Origin: an uncultured Pseudomonadota bacterium
GTDB lineage: Bacteria > Pseudomonadota > Gammaproteobacteria > Methylococcales > Methylomonadaceae
Length of the DNA: 19,849 nt
Assembly: GCA_903953455.1 (NCBI GenBank)
Contig: CAJBJW010000159.1
Coordinates: 1 to 19,849, forward strand
Direction: 5' to 3'
In this document: in pieces, positions 7,838 to 15,100 of the stretch
Numbering within the stretch: position 1 is the first letter of the stretch
Layout of the letters: the number at the start of each line of letters is the position of its first letter
Position numbers and translations under genes: made by a program
The notes under the pieces: model-generated
The model's input: only the letters and a program-made list of their open reading frames with translations
Databases searched by the model: none
Told to the model about the DNA's origin: nothing

Positions 7838-8935
7838 ATGGATTTTCAATTATTGTCAACAGATGGCTATGCACGACGCGGCCGTTTAACTTTTGCTCGT
7901 GGCGTGATTGAAACGCCTATTTTTATGCCTGTTGGCACTTATGGCGCGGTGAAATCGCTTACTCCAGAGGATTTGCAAGGTGTTGGCGCACAAATAATTT
8001 TGGGCAACACGTTTCATTTAATGCTACGCCCTACTACTAAAGTCATTCAAGCGCACGGTGATTTGCATGATTTTATGCAATGGGAAAAACCCATTTTAAC
8101 GGATTCAGGGGGCTTTCAAGTCTTTAGCTTAGGAAAATTGCGCAAAATTACTGAACAAGGTGTCACGTTCAAATCCCCCATTAACGGCAGTAAAATTTTT
8201 ATGGGCCCAGAAGAATCCATGCAAGTTCAGCGTGAACTCGGCTCAGATATTGTCATGATATTTGACGAATGCACCCCCTACCCTGCAACTGTTCAAGAGG
8301 CCGCCGATTCCATGCGACTTTCACTACGCTGGGCAAAACGCAGTAAAGAGGCGCACGGGGATAATCCTTCTGCGCTTTTTGGTATTGTACAAGGTGGCAT
8401 GTACGAACATTTGCGTGAAGAATCTATTGCAGGCCTGCAAGAAATTGGCTTTGACGGTTACGCCATCGGCGGCCTGTCTGTTGGTGAGCCTAAAGATGAA
8501 ATGATGGCAACGCTCGACGGTATTCATCAAAAAATGCCGACGGATAAACCCCGCTATCTTATGGGCGTAGGGACACCTGAAGATTTAGTGGAAGCGGTGC
8601 GACGTGGCATTGATATGTTCGATTGCGTCATGCCGACGCGAAATGCACGAAATGGGCATTTGTTCACCACATTTGGCGTGGTAAAAATTCGTAATGCAAA
8701 ATATGAATTTGACACAAAACCCATCGATGAAAACTGTGACTGTTATACTTGCCAAAATTATTCACGCGCTTATCTGCGCCACTTAGATAAATGCCAAGAA
8801 ATGCTCGGTTCGCGTTTAAATACGATTCATAATTTGTATTATTATTTGGATTTAATGGCAAATATACGCACCGCCATTGAAAACAATCAATTTGATCATT
8901 TTGCAAAAGACTTCTATGCAAAGCGTGCAGGCTAA
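7838..8935 (+). CDS. tgt: Queuine tRNA-ribosyltransferase (tRNA-guanine transglycosylase)
   Basis: Exchanges G34 for the queuosine precursor preQ1 in the GUN anticodons of tRNA-Asp, -Asn, -His and -Tyr. The 365-residue product follows E. coli Tgt nearly throughout (375 residues there, as recalled). The nucleophile/acid pair is visible as Asp89 in LTDSGGFQVFSLG and Asp262 in MFDCVMPTRNARNGH. The zinc site is Cys300, Cys302 and Cys305 (CDCYTC) with His331 in LNTIHNLYYY. The frame is open to 7751, but the ATG at 7838 aligns with the family start (MDFQLLSTDGYARRGR), and the extra leader would be non-homologous and hydrophobic. The neighbours downstream are tusA-like and CDF genes rather than the usual yajC-secD-secF. 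Confidence 0.97.
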   Translation: MDFQLLSTDGYARRGRLTFARGVIETPIFMPVGTYGAVKSLTPEDLQGVGAQIILGNTFHLMLRPTTKVIQAHGDLHDFMQWEKPILTDSGGFQVFSLGKLRKITEQGVTFKSPINGSKIFMGPEESMQVQRELGSDIVMIFDECTPYPATVQEAADSMRLSLRWAKRSKEAHGDNPSALFGIVQGGMYEHLREESIAGLQEIGFDGYAIGGLSVGEPKDEMMATLDGIHQKMPTDKPRYLMGVGTPEDLVEAVRRGIDMFDCVMPTRNARNGHLFTTFGVVKIRNAKYEFDTKPIDENCDCYTCQNYSRAYLRHLDKCQEMLGSRLNTIHNLYYYLDLMANIRTAIENNQFDHFAKDFYAKRAG

Positions 8936-8938
8936 ATC

Positions 8939-9169
8939 ATGCAAGAAAAGCATATTTTAAATGCCCGTCGTCTACTCTGCCCACTACCCGTTATTCGCAC
9001 CCAAGAGGCCGTTAAGAAATTAAGAGTCGGTGATATTTTAGAAATTATCGGGACAGACAAAGGCATTTTGCAAGATATTCCAGTGTGGTGCCGCATCAAT
9101 GGACACACTATTCTTGAAACATTTAATAATGAATATGACTACCACATTGTTCTACAAGTAGGAGAATAA
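8939..9169 (+). CDS. TusA-family sulfur carrier protein
   Basis: 76-residue cytoplasmic protein of the TusA/SirA-like family. Members carry persulfide sulfur on a conserved Cys, for tRNA 2-thiouridine synthesis, molybdenum cofactor metabolism or sulfur oxidation. The defining CPxP motif is present as L-L-C14-P-L-P, followed by the usual helix (VIRTQEAVKKLRVGD), the strand ILEIIGTDKG and the DIPVWC segment with a second Cys51. That DIP(x)WC cysteine is also found in other TusA-like proteins. The length is typical. The gene starts three bases after the tgt stop, with AGG upstream, and ends two bases before the CDF gene, so the three form one operon. Whether this is the housekeeping TusA or a dedicated paralogue cannot be decided here. 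Confidence 0.88.
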   Translation: MQEKHILNARRLLCPLPVIRTQEAVKKLRVGDILEIIGTDKGILQDIPVWCRINGHTILETFNNEYDYHIVLQVGE

Positions 9170-9171
9170 GC

Positions 9172-10392
9172 ATGGGAAAACTGCATCTGCACGGCAAACA
9201 TCAACACAGCCATACGCATTCACACAAAATCGAAAAAGAAGCTGAAAAACTGCCCCCTAATATGGCCAAGTTGAAACAGCGCGCAAGTTATGTGGGTGCG
9301 TGTGTCAATATTATGCAAACACTCATTAAAATTACGTTTGGGATTTTAGGGCAATCCGCAGCGCTAGTTGCAGATGGGATTCACTCTCTTTCAGATTTGA
9401 TGAGTGATGCACTGGTCATTACAGCCGTGCGCCTAGGTAGTCGAGAAGCTGATAAAGAGCACCCTTATGGGCATCGTCGCTTTGAAACCATTGCTGGTGT
9501 CATTTTAGGTGGAAGTTTAATTTTCATTGGCGCTGGCATTGGATGGTCTGTCTATGAACGCATGTCAAATCCCGAAACTTTGCCCGTTCCAAACGAGCTA
9601 AGCTTAGCCATTACGACTGTGTCGATTTTACTCAATGAATGGCTTTATCATTACACCAAACGCATTGCCAAAATCACACGCTCAAAATTGCTACTTGCGA
9701 ACGCGTGGCATCAACGCAGTGACGCATTTTCATCCATTGTCGTATTAATTGGCATTGGCGCCGTCATGCTGGGCTATCCATTAGCAGACGCTATCGCAGC
9801 AATCATTGTGGCATTACTGGTCATTAAAATCGGTTTAAATTTAACAATTGAAGGTATTAAAGAGCTCGTTGATACCGCTTTGCCTGATAGTCTTGTAGCT
9901 GAAATTCGCACTGTTATCTATGGTATCGATGGCGTAGAAGATATTCATTTACTGCGCACACGCTACATGGGTGAGGATGCGTTAATTGATGCGCATATCA
10001 TTGTGGATCCGCGTATTAGTGTATCTGAAGGTCATCGCATTGGGGATATGGTGCGTGATGAACTTATTGCACGTTTTGACGACGTGATGGAAGTACTCGT
10101 TCATGTTGACCCTGAAAATGACGAAGCATTCGCGACGAATATCAAACCCCTCACACGTGCAAATGTTCAAGAATTACTCACTGAAAATCTGCCCGAACTC
10201 TTACCTTATTTGGAAGACTTTCGTATACATTATTTAGAGCATAAAATTGAAATTGAATTAATTATTCCTTTTGCGCTGAGTATTCAGAGCGAACTAATTG
10301 AAAATATCAATGTTAAGTTAGCAAATATTAAACATAATGTACCTCAAATTGAGACTATCCTCTTGTTTTTTAAACATGATTGCTCGAATTAG
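9172..10392 (+). CDS. Cation diffusion facilitator (Zn-type CDF exporter) with extended C-terminus
   Basis: 406-residue inner-membrane divalent-metal/proton antiporter. The His-rich N-terminus has seven His between residues 5 and 18. Six TM helices follow, with metal-site motifs ADGIHSLSDLMSD in TM2 (His71-x3-Asp75) and WHQRSDAF in TM5 (His180-x3-Asp184), the HxxxD/HxxxD pattern usual for zinc-preferring CDFs. The conserved HPYGHRRFE lies between TM2 and TM3. A normal cytoplasmic dimerisation domain (about 240-317) ends EVLVHVDPEN. About 85 further residues (322-406) are not in FieF-type proteins of about 300 residues; their strand-helix-strand pattern, ending IETILLFFKHD, looks like a second copy of that domain. 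GGAGA inside the end of the tusA-like gene is the ribosome binding site. The preference for zinc is inference. Confidence 0.9.
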   Translation: MGKLHLHGKHQHSHTHSHKIEKEAEKLPPNMAKLKQRASYVGACVNIMQTLIKITFGILGQSAALVADGIHSLSDLMSDALVITAVRLGSREADKEHPYGHRRFETIAGVILGGSLIFIGAGIGWSVYERMSNPETLPVPNELSLAITTVSILLNEWLYHYTKRIAKITRSKLLLANAWHQRSDAFSSIVVLIGIGAVMLGYPLADAIAAIIVALLVIKIGLNLTIEGIKELVDTALPDSLVAEIRTVIYGIDGVEDIHLLRTRYMGEDALIDAHIIVDPRISVSEGHRIGDMVRDELIARFDDVMEVLVHVDPENDEAFATNIKPLTRANVQELLTENLPELLPYLEDFRIHYLEHKIEIELIIPFALSIQSELIENINVKLANIKHNVPQIETILLFFKHDCSN

Positions 10393-10473
10393 AATAACCC
10401 TTTATTCTCAAAAAATACATGACAACCGTTTAATTGAAACGGTCGGTGTGTTAAAGTTTACCTTGAACTTAAA

Positions 10474-10490
10474 TTGAGGTGTTTCCTCAA
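10474..10490. promoter_or_regulatory. Palindrome TTGAGG-N5-CCTCAA upstream of the peroxidase gene
   Basis: A perfect 6+6 inverted repeat with a 5-base spacer, 54 bases before the peroxidase ATG. It overlaps the downstream part of a weak TTGAAC (-35-like) region. It does not fit the FNR box (TTGAT-N4-ATCAA). It could be an operator or a short leader hairpin. The rest of the 151-base gap holds only A/T-rich sequence and a 7-bp hairpin at 10425-10443. Confidence 0.35.
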
Positions 10491-10531
10491 AATCGTTTGT
10501 GTGTTTTAAATAAAAAAATAAAAATTATATT

Positions 10532-10537
10532 AGGAGA
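10532..10537 (+). promoter_or_regulatory. Strong ribosome binding site of the cytochrome c peroxidase gene
   Basis: AGGAGA six bases before the ATG at 10544. It is the strongest Shine-Dalgarno in the window and consistent with an abundant product. Confidence 0.7.
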
Positions 10538-10543
10538 ATTTAC

Positions 10544-11551
10544 ATGTTTAAACTTCATTCATTAGTAACGGCTTTTGCATTAATGAGCTCTATGTCGGCA
10601 GCGAACGCATGGGACACATTGCCAACTCAAGCGCCTGAACCAGCAAACAATCCAAGCACGCCAGAAAAAGTTGCATTAGGTCAAATGCTCTACCATGATC
10701 CACGTTTGTCTTCAACAGGTACCGTATCGTGCGCCTCTTGCCATAATACAATGCTCGGTGGCGAAGATAATCGCCCAAACTCAATGGGCGTCAATGGTCA
10801 AACAGGTGGACGTAGTTCACCAACTGTCTGGAACTCAGCATTTAATAAAGTACAGTTTTGGGATGGTCGCGCGGCCAGTTTAGAAGAGCAAGCAGCTGGC
10901 CCCGTCACTAATGCTATTGAAATGGGCATGAAAAGCTGGGATGACGTGGTAGCCCGTCTAAAAGATATTGAAGGCTATCAAGTTGCCTTTAAACATGCAT
11001 TCCCAGGTGAAAATGCCATTTCAAAAGATCATGCAACCAAAGCAATTGCTGCGTATGAACGCACTTTAATTACACCAAATAGCCCTTATGATAAATTTGT
11101 GGGTGGCGATAAATCTGCGTTATCTGCGGAGCAAATTCGCGGCATGGACAAAGTTGCTGAATTAGGCTGTACCGGTTGCCATAGTGGCGCCGCATTTAAT
11201 GGTGCTGGCATGTTCCAAAAATTCCCAATGACTCCTGACGGTTACTTAGAAGCGAAATACCATTTCAGCAGAGACAAAGGTGTGGCTGAAGTTTCAAAAA
11301 AATCTGAAGACGAGCATTTCTGGAAAGTACCTACATTGCGTAACGTAGCGATTACTGCGCCTTATTTACATAACGGCTCAGTTCAAACGCTAGACGAAGC
11401 GGTACAAATCATGGCAAAAGTTCAATTAGGTAAAGAATTAGCCAAAAATGACGTGGCGGATATTGTCGCATTTTTAAGTGCTTTAACTGGCGAATTCCCA
11501 AAACAAAAAATGCCCACTTTACCAGAAACAACTGGTAAAACAGTTAATTAA
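10544..11551 (+). CDS. Di-haem cytochrome c peroxidase, periplasmic
   Basis: 335-residue periplasmic enzyme that reduces hydrogen peroxide to water with electrons from small cytochromes c. The signal peptide ends SAANA before Trp23. The peroxidatic haem site is CASCH (Cys63, Cys66, His67), and the electron-transfer haem site is CTGCH (Cys209, Cys212, His213). Its probable distal ligand is Met290 in VQIMAKVQLG. Between them is the conserved SPTVWNSAF...FWDGRA segment. PTLRNVAITAPYLHNGS, typical of the family, is present. In the segment SMGVNGQTGGRSSPTV I see no His where Pseudomonas CcpA-type enzymes have their distal ligand (SIGHxWQ...). The gene has a strong AGGAGA site. The following gene is a peroxiredoxin, supporting a peroxide-defence role. 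Confidence 0.94.
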   Translation: MFKLHSLVTAFALMSSMSAANAWDTLPTQAPEPANNPSTPEKVALGQMLYHDPRLSSTGTVSCASCHNTMLGGEDNRPNSMGVNGQTGGRSSPTVWNSAFNKVQFWDGRAASLEEQAAGPVTNAIEMGMKSWDDVVARLKDIEGYQVAFKHAFPGENAISKDHATKAIAAYERTLITPNSPYDKFVGGDKSALSAEQIRGMDKVAELGCTGCHSGAAFNGAGMFQKFPMTPDGYLEAKYHFSRDKGVAEVSKKSEDEHFWKVPTLRNVAITAPYLHNGSVQTLDEAVQIMAKVQLGKELAKNDVADIVAFLSALTGEFPKQKMPTLPETTGKTVN

Positions 11552-11559
11552 GCAATAAA

Positions 11560-11589
11560 CGGACACATTTTCAACGCGAAATGTGTCCG
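11560..11589 (+). terminator. Perfect 11-bp hairpin after the peroxidase gene
   Basis: CGGACACATTT and AAATGTGTCCG are separated by an 8-base loop, nine bases after the stop. No T-run follows, so this may be an mRNA 3'-end stabiliser or a factor-dependent stop rather than a classic intrinsic terminator. Confidence 0.5.
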
Positions 11590-11604
11590 CACTCTTATGT
11601 TCCA

Positions 11605-11635
11605 TAGACAATTACAGACTAATTTAGTGTAGAAT
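11605..11635 (+). promoter_or_regulatory. Candidate promoter of the peroxiredoxin gene
   Basis: TAGACA (-35-like, 5 of 6) and TAGAAT (-10-like, 5 of 6) have a long 19-base spacer, about 64 bases before the ATG at 11699. The suboptimal spacing would fit an activator-dependent promoter, but this is a weak by-eye call. Confidence 0.3.
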
Positions 11636-11698
11636 TACGATTTAGGTTTTAAATACTTTTAGTTTTATTTTTTATTCATTCAATAACTGGAGTCATAC

Positions 11699-12304
11699 AT
11701 GAGCGTTTTAGTTGGTAAACAAGCCCCCGATTTTACAGTACCAGCAGTTTTAGGTAACGGAGAAATCGTTGATTCATTTTCATTTTCTCAAGCAACATTA
11801 GGCAAATACGCGATCGTATTTTTCTATCCATTAGATTTCACTTTTGTTTGCCCAAGTGAATTGATTGCCTTAGATCACCGTATGGATGAATTCACAAAAC
11901 GTAATGTTGAAGTAGTTGCTGTATCAATTGACTCACATTTCACACACAACGCATGGCGCAACACACCCGTAAACCAAGGTGGTATTGGTCATGTAAAATA
12001 CACCATGGCTGCGGATTTAAGTCACTCTATTGTCAATGATTATGACGTAGCTGTTGAAGGCCCAGGTATTGCTTACCGCGGTGCATTCTTAATTGATACT
12101 ACCGGTAAAGTACGTGCACAAATTGTTAATGACTTGCCATTAGGCAGAAATATTGATGAATTAATTCGTCTTGTTGATGCGCTTCAATTCCACGAAGAAC
12201 ACGGTGAAGTTTGCCCAGCAGGCTGGAAAAAAGGTGATGCTGGCATGAATGCAAATCCAGCAGGTGTCGCTGAATATTTAGCAGATCATGCGGATAAATT
12301 GTAA
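11699..12304 (+). CDS. Typical 2-Cys peroxiredoxin (AhpC/Prx1 type)
   Basis: 201-residue cytoplasmic thiol peroxidase that reduces hydrogen peroxide and organic hydroperoxides. The peroxidatic Cys51 lies in PLDFTFVCPSE and the resolving Cys172 in GEVCPAGWKKG, both in the classic contexts of the AhpC/Prx1 subfamily. PVNQGGIG (90-97) corresponds to the GGLG motif linked to over-oxidation sensitivity, but the C-terminus (AEYLADHADKL) lacks the YF motif, so the enzyme may be less sensitive than eukaryotic Prx. The conserved Arg of the active site is probably in AYRGAFLID. The ribosome binding site CTGGAG precedes the ATG. It follows the periplasmic peroxidase gene in the same direction, but a hairpin and candidate promoter between them suggest separate transcription. 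There is no adjacent AhpF; reduction is presumably by thioredoxin. Confidence 0.95.
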   Translation: MSVLVGKQAPDFTVPAVLGNGEIVDSFSFSQATLGKYAIVFFYPLDFTFVCPSELIALDHRMDEFTKRNVEVVAVSIDSHFTHNAWRNTPVNQGGIGHVKYTMAADLSHSIVNDYDVAVEGPGIAYRGAFLIDTTGKVRAQIVNDLPLGRNIDELIRLVDALQFHEEHGEVCPAGWKKGDAGMNANPAGVAEYLADHADKL

Positions 12305-12331
12305 TTATTAATTACTTTTTAAAATCCAAAT

Positions 12332-12370
12332 AAAAAAGGTGTAGAACTTATAGGTTCTACGCCTTTTTTT
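12332..12370. terminator. Strong bidirectional Rho-independent terminator
   Basis: A-tract, GGTGTAGAAC, loop TTATAG, GTTCTACGCC, then seven T. The stem is about 10 bp with one internal T/G mismatch position and is extended by A-T pairs. Lying between convergent genes, it can terminate the peroxiredoxin mRNA and, read on the other strand (GGCGTAGAAC...then T's), the glycosyltransferase operon. Confidence 0.9.
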
Positions 12371-12381
12371 ATGCGCCTATT

Positions 12382-13971
12382 TTAACGTGGTACTAATTGA
12401 ATCAAATCGGGTTGCTCTATGAGTGTTTGACTGGAAATAAAACCAAGTTGTCCTGCTCGATAAATATGCGAATAAAATAATAATGATGCAGGGACTTTTT
12501 CACTATCAACTAAAACAAAACCTGCTTTATTTTCCTCAATCCAGTTTTTTAACATTTCTGGCGAATGCAATAATGTCAAAGGTTGAGTTAACCGACCCGT
12601 AAATTGAAACTGATCATGATATTTTCCAGAATAAAAAGCCACACCTTTATCTTCTAAACGCAATTGGGCGATAGTTTTCGCAATCGGTTGCGTATCAAAA
12701 CGTGGCGCATTAATTTCTAAATACATTATTGCTAATGTACTTGGAATCGCAATAGAAATTAAACAACTAGTCAGCATGATGTGATTAAAATTGTTTACTT
12801 TAAACATCGTCAAACCTACACCAATTAGCGTAGCGAGCCCCAATAACCACATTGTATTCAATCCAATATTAAACCAATGGGTTTGCGTATTCACTAACAT
12901 GAAACTTACCATAAGCAATAAAACCATGCAAATTCCAACCCATACAGTTAGAAATGCCCGCCTCCATGATGCTATATCGTGTATTTCATCTGCCACTCGC
13001 GCTAGTAATAACGCCAGTGCAGGCATGAGAGGAAGTAAATAATGGATACGTTTGCCGCTTACTAGCGAAAAAGCAATGAATACCGGCAATGCCCAAGCAA
13101 TACAAAAACGAACACCGTAATCATTAAATGATAATTTTCTGATACCTTGCCAAAAGGGTTTAAACAAAAGCCAGGGTAAAAGTAAAAGTGGTAAACGCAC
13201 TAAATACCACCAAAATGGCAATTTATGCGCAAAGGATTCAACGAGACGCCCGCTGGTTTGCCCGAAAAAAATCGCATGTCGATAATCATCCCCACCGCTA
13301 ATTCCAGCAGGAATTGCCCAAGCAAGTGCAATGGCAGCACCAATAAAAATAGCCGCGACTAATTTCAAATAAAATGAACGCCACTGAAAATGAATGGATT
13401 TACTTTGCAGCCACCACGGTGCAAGCAGTGCAACAGGTAAAATCTGCAGTAGCACCACAGGACCCTTACTTAACACCCCGCCACCTATCGCAACACCAAG
13501 CAAAAAAAGGTTACGCCATGTTGACGTTTGTGCAAGAGATAGAATGCTATAAATAGCAAGCAATACAAAAAATGCCAATAGCATATCAAACATCGTCAGC
13601 GTGCTATAAATCAACCAAAACGAGAAACCAAGCAGAATAAAAGGCGTGTTTTGGGCGATACTAGGACGCTGTGGCCATAATTTTTTCGCTACAATACCTG
13701 AAAGCAATGTTGAGCCGAGTGCAAATAAAGGCGAAATTAGACGCGCCGTCCATTCATTTACCCCAAATAGGGTCCAACTGAGTTGCATTAGCCAAAATAA
13801 GAGCGGGGGTTTATGGCTGTAAGTTTCACCATTTAAATAAGGAACCAGAAAGTCCCCGCGCGTCCACATCTCCCATGCAACACTCACATAACGCGTTTCA
13901 TCAATAGGCATGAGAGGGCGAATCGCTAAATTAACACCAATCAGCAAAAGCCATAAAATAACAATTGGCAT
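12382..13971 (-). CDS. ArnT-like GT83 membrane glycosyltransferase (lipid-carrier dependent)
   Basis: 529-residue polytopic membrane protein of the GT-C fold (PMT/ArnT family). These enzymes take a sugar from an undecaprenyl-phosphate carrier on the periplasmic face and put it on lipid A, a glycan or a protein. After TM1 comes MPIDETRYVSVAWEMW, with the metal/phosphate-site Asp24-Glu25 of the DETRY motif as in ArnT, then NGETYSHKPPLLFWLMQ with the KPP motif in the same order as ArnT. About ten more hydrophobic helices follow, with a soluble C-terminal portion (AKTIAQLRLEDKGVAFYSG...). Length is close to E. coli ArnT (550). It is last of a three-gene operon, starting seven bases after the LAB_N stop. 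There are no arnA/B/D genes nearby, so the sugar is unlikely to be assignable to aminoarabinose from this context. Confidence 0.85.
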   Translation of the reverse strand: MPIVILWLLLIGVNLAIRPLMPIDETRYVSVAWEMWTRGDFLVPYLNGETYSHKPPLLFWLMQLSWTLFGVNEWTARLISPLFALGSTLLSGIVAKKLWPQRPSIAQNTPFILLGFSFWLIYSTLTMFDMLLAFFVLLAIYSILSLAQTSTWRNLFLLGVAIGGGVLSKGPVVLLQILPVALLAPWWLQSKSIHFQWRSFYLKLVAAIFIGAAIALAWAIPAGISGGDDYRHAIFFGQTSGRLVESFAHKLPFWWYLVRLPLLLLPWLLFKPFWQGIRKLSFNDYGVRFCIAWALPVFIAFSLVSGKRIHYLLPLMPALALLLARVADEIHDIASWRRAFLTVWVGICMVLLLMVSFMLVNTQTHWFNIGLNTMWLLGLATLIGVGLTMFKVNNFNHIMLTSCLISIAIPSTLAIMYLEINAPRFDTQPIAKTIAQLRLEDKGVAFYSGKYHDQFQFTGRLTQPLTLLHSPEMLKNWIEENKAGFVLVDSEKVPASLLFYSHIYRAGQLGFISSQTLIEQPDLIQLVPR

Positions 13972-13978
13972 AACGAAA

Positions 13979-14269
13979 TTACTCTATTGACTCGGTGTGT
14001 TTTTCATTGAAGACAAAATAGAGATTGCGAAAATAAATGAATAATCCGCTCGCCTGCCCAAGAATAAATACGGGATCTCGACGATAAATGGCATACGCTA
14101 GTAATGTGACACCACCACTGATACTGAAATACCAAAAAGCAACAGGGAACACACTTTTCTTTTCTTTCTCGCTCTTAATCCACTGCACAATAAATCGCGC
14201 CGAAAACAAGGCCTGCCCTAAAAAGCCCACGCCAAGCCATATCATTTCTTGAGTGATTTCAATGTTCAA
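13979..14269 (-). CDS. LAB_N domain small membrane protein
   Basis: 96-residue integral membrane protein made entirely of the 'lipid A biosynthesis N-terminal' domain found fused to LpxB in some bacteria and free-standing in others. Three hydrophobic segments are visible (about 10-27, 42-61 and 66-88). The family signature includes LGQALFSARFIVQWIKSEKEKKSVFPVAFWYFS (given here only as the span 17-49) and GLFIYFRNLY near the end. It lies between a GT2 enzyme (11-base overlap) and a GT83 enzyme (7-base gap), all on the minus strand. The arrangement GT2 + small membrane protein + GT-C enzyme resembles GtrB-GtrA-Gtr modules in which the small protein flips the lipid-linked sugar. A flippase-like role here is inference; no LpxB domain is attached. 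Confidence 0.85.
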   Translation of the reverse strand: MNIEITQEMIWLGVGFLGQALFSARFIVQWIKSEKEKKSVFPVAFWYFSISGGVTLLAYAIYRRDPVFILGQASGLFIYFRNLYFVFNEKHTESIE

Positions 14270-14987
14270 TTTCGCGTACCTCAGTAAGTTTCAGGCGTGT
14301 TTTAAGCCACATCACGCCAAGCGTGTCACTAATACCAACCCATAAACGATCAAGCGTACCATAGTTTGACACACCACGCTCACGCGCACGGTGGGACACG
14401 GGAAGTGAAATAACGAGGTATCCACTACGTTGCATCAATGCGGGCAAGAAACGATGATAATGATCAAAAAAAGGCAGTTGCAATGCAACTTCACGCACAA
14501 ATACTTTCAGGCCACAGCCTGTATCGGGCGTCTCATCACCAAGTAATCTTGAACGAATACCATTAGCAAATTTTGATGAAAACAAACGCCACGCAGAATC
14601 GTGTCGCTTATTGCGCCAACCTGCAATCATAGCGAGTTTAGGCGTGATTTCACGCTGCGACTTGAGATGTTCAAAAAGAGAAGGAATATCAGCGGGATTA
14701 TTTTGACCATCTCCATCAAGGGTTGCGATAAATGGGTATTTAGCGGCCTTAATCCCCGTATAAACAGCCGCGCTTTGTCCACAACTTTTCTGATGCTCAA
14801 AAACACGCAAGTGCGGCAGATTTTTTTGCGCTTTCGCTAACACTTGCGCAGTTGCATCGGAACTACCATCATTAATATAAATAATTTCATAGGCATCAAA
14901 ATCCAGCAAAGCAACTACGATTTCATCAAGCAAGGGCTGTATATTTTCCGCTTCATTATGGACAGGAACGACAATAGAAATCGTCAT
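14259..14987 (-). CDS. GT2 family glycosyltransferase (polyprenyl-phosphate sugar synthase type)
   Basis: 242-residue cytoplasmic GT-A glycosyltransferase resembling dolichyl-phosphate mannose synthase and the catalytic part of ArnC/GtrB. The nucleotide-sugar site is seen in the N-terminal strand TISIVVPVHNEAENI, in YINDGSSDAT and in the metal-binding ATLDGDGQNNPADI (DxD). SHRARERGVSNYG near 205-220 matches the conserved R-xRxxGxS[KN]Y segment of this family. It lacks the two C-terminal TM helices of ArnC/GtrB, so it would associate with the membrane peripherally, perhaps through the amphipathic GISDTLGVMWLKTRLKL. Likely product: a sugar linked to undecaprenyl phosphate for the two downstream membrane proteins. 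GAGG lies in front of the ATG. It starts just after the rpsI terminator, so the promoter is not obvious. Confidence 0.9.
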   Translation of the reverse strand: MTISIVVPVHNEAENIQPLLDEIVVALLDFDAYEIIYINDGSSDATAQVLAKAQKNLPHLRVFEHQKSCGQSAAVYTGIKAAKYPFIATLDGDGQNNPADIPSLFEHLKSQREITPKLAMIAGWRNKRHDSAWRLFSSKFANGIRSRLLGDETPDTGCGLKVFVREVALQLPFFDHYHRFLPALMQRSGYLVISLPVSHRARERGVSNYGTLDRLWVGISDTLGVMWLKTRLKLTEVREIEH

Positions 14988-15016
14988 AAGTACCTCTAAT
15001 TTGTAAATTGAACCAT

Positions 15017-15057
15017 AAAAAAAGGGCTACATTTTAAAATGCAGCCCCTTTTTTTTT
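15017..15057 (-). terminator. Rho-independent terminator of rplM-rpsI
   Basis: Read on the minus strand: nine A, GGGGCT, GCATTTTAAAATGT, AGCCC, then seven T. The GGGCT/AGCCC stem continues into the palindromic CATTTTAAAATG with one A/C mismatch. It sits 44 bases after the rpsI stop. Only about 30 bases separate it from the next operon start, so read-through or a promoter embedded here probably serves the GT2 gene. Confidence 0.88.
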
Positions 15058-15100
15058 GCCGATATGCAGATTAAAAAACCAACATATAAGCCAGAAAGGA

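Noticed and set aside
10393..10443. Small inverted repeats GAATAA-N4-TTATTC and ACCGTTT-N5-AAACGGT after the CDF gene as a terminator
   Set aside because: Short A/T-rich stems with no T-run; too weak to call a terminator.
12382..14987. Assignment of the trio as an aminoarabinose (arn) lipid A operon
   Set aside because: Only ArnT-like and ArnC-like relatives are present; arnA, arnB, arnD and arnE/F are absent and a LAB_N protein takes their place.
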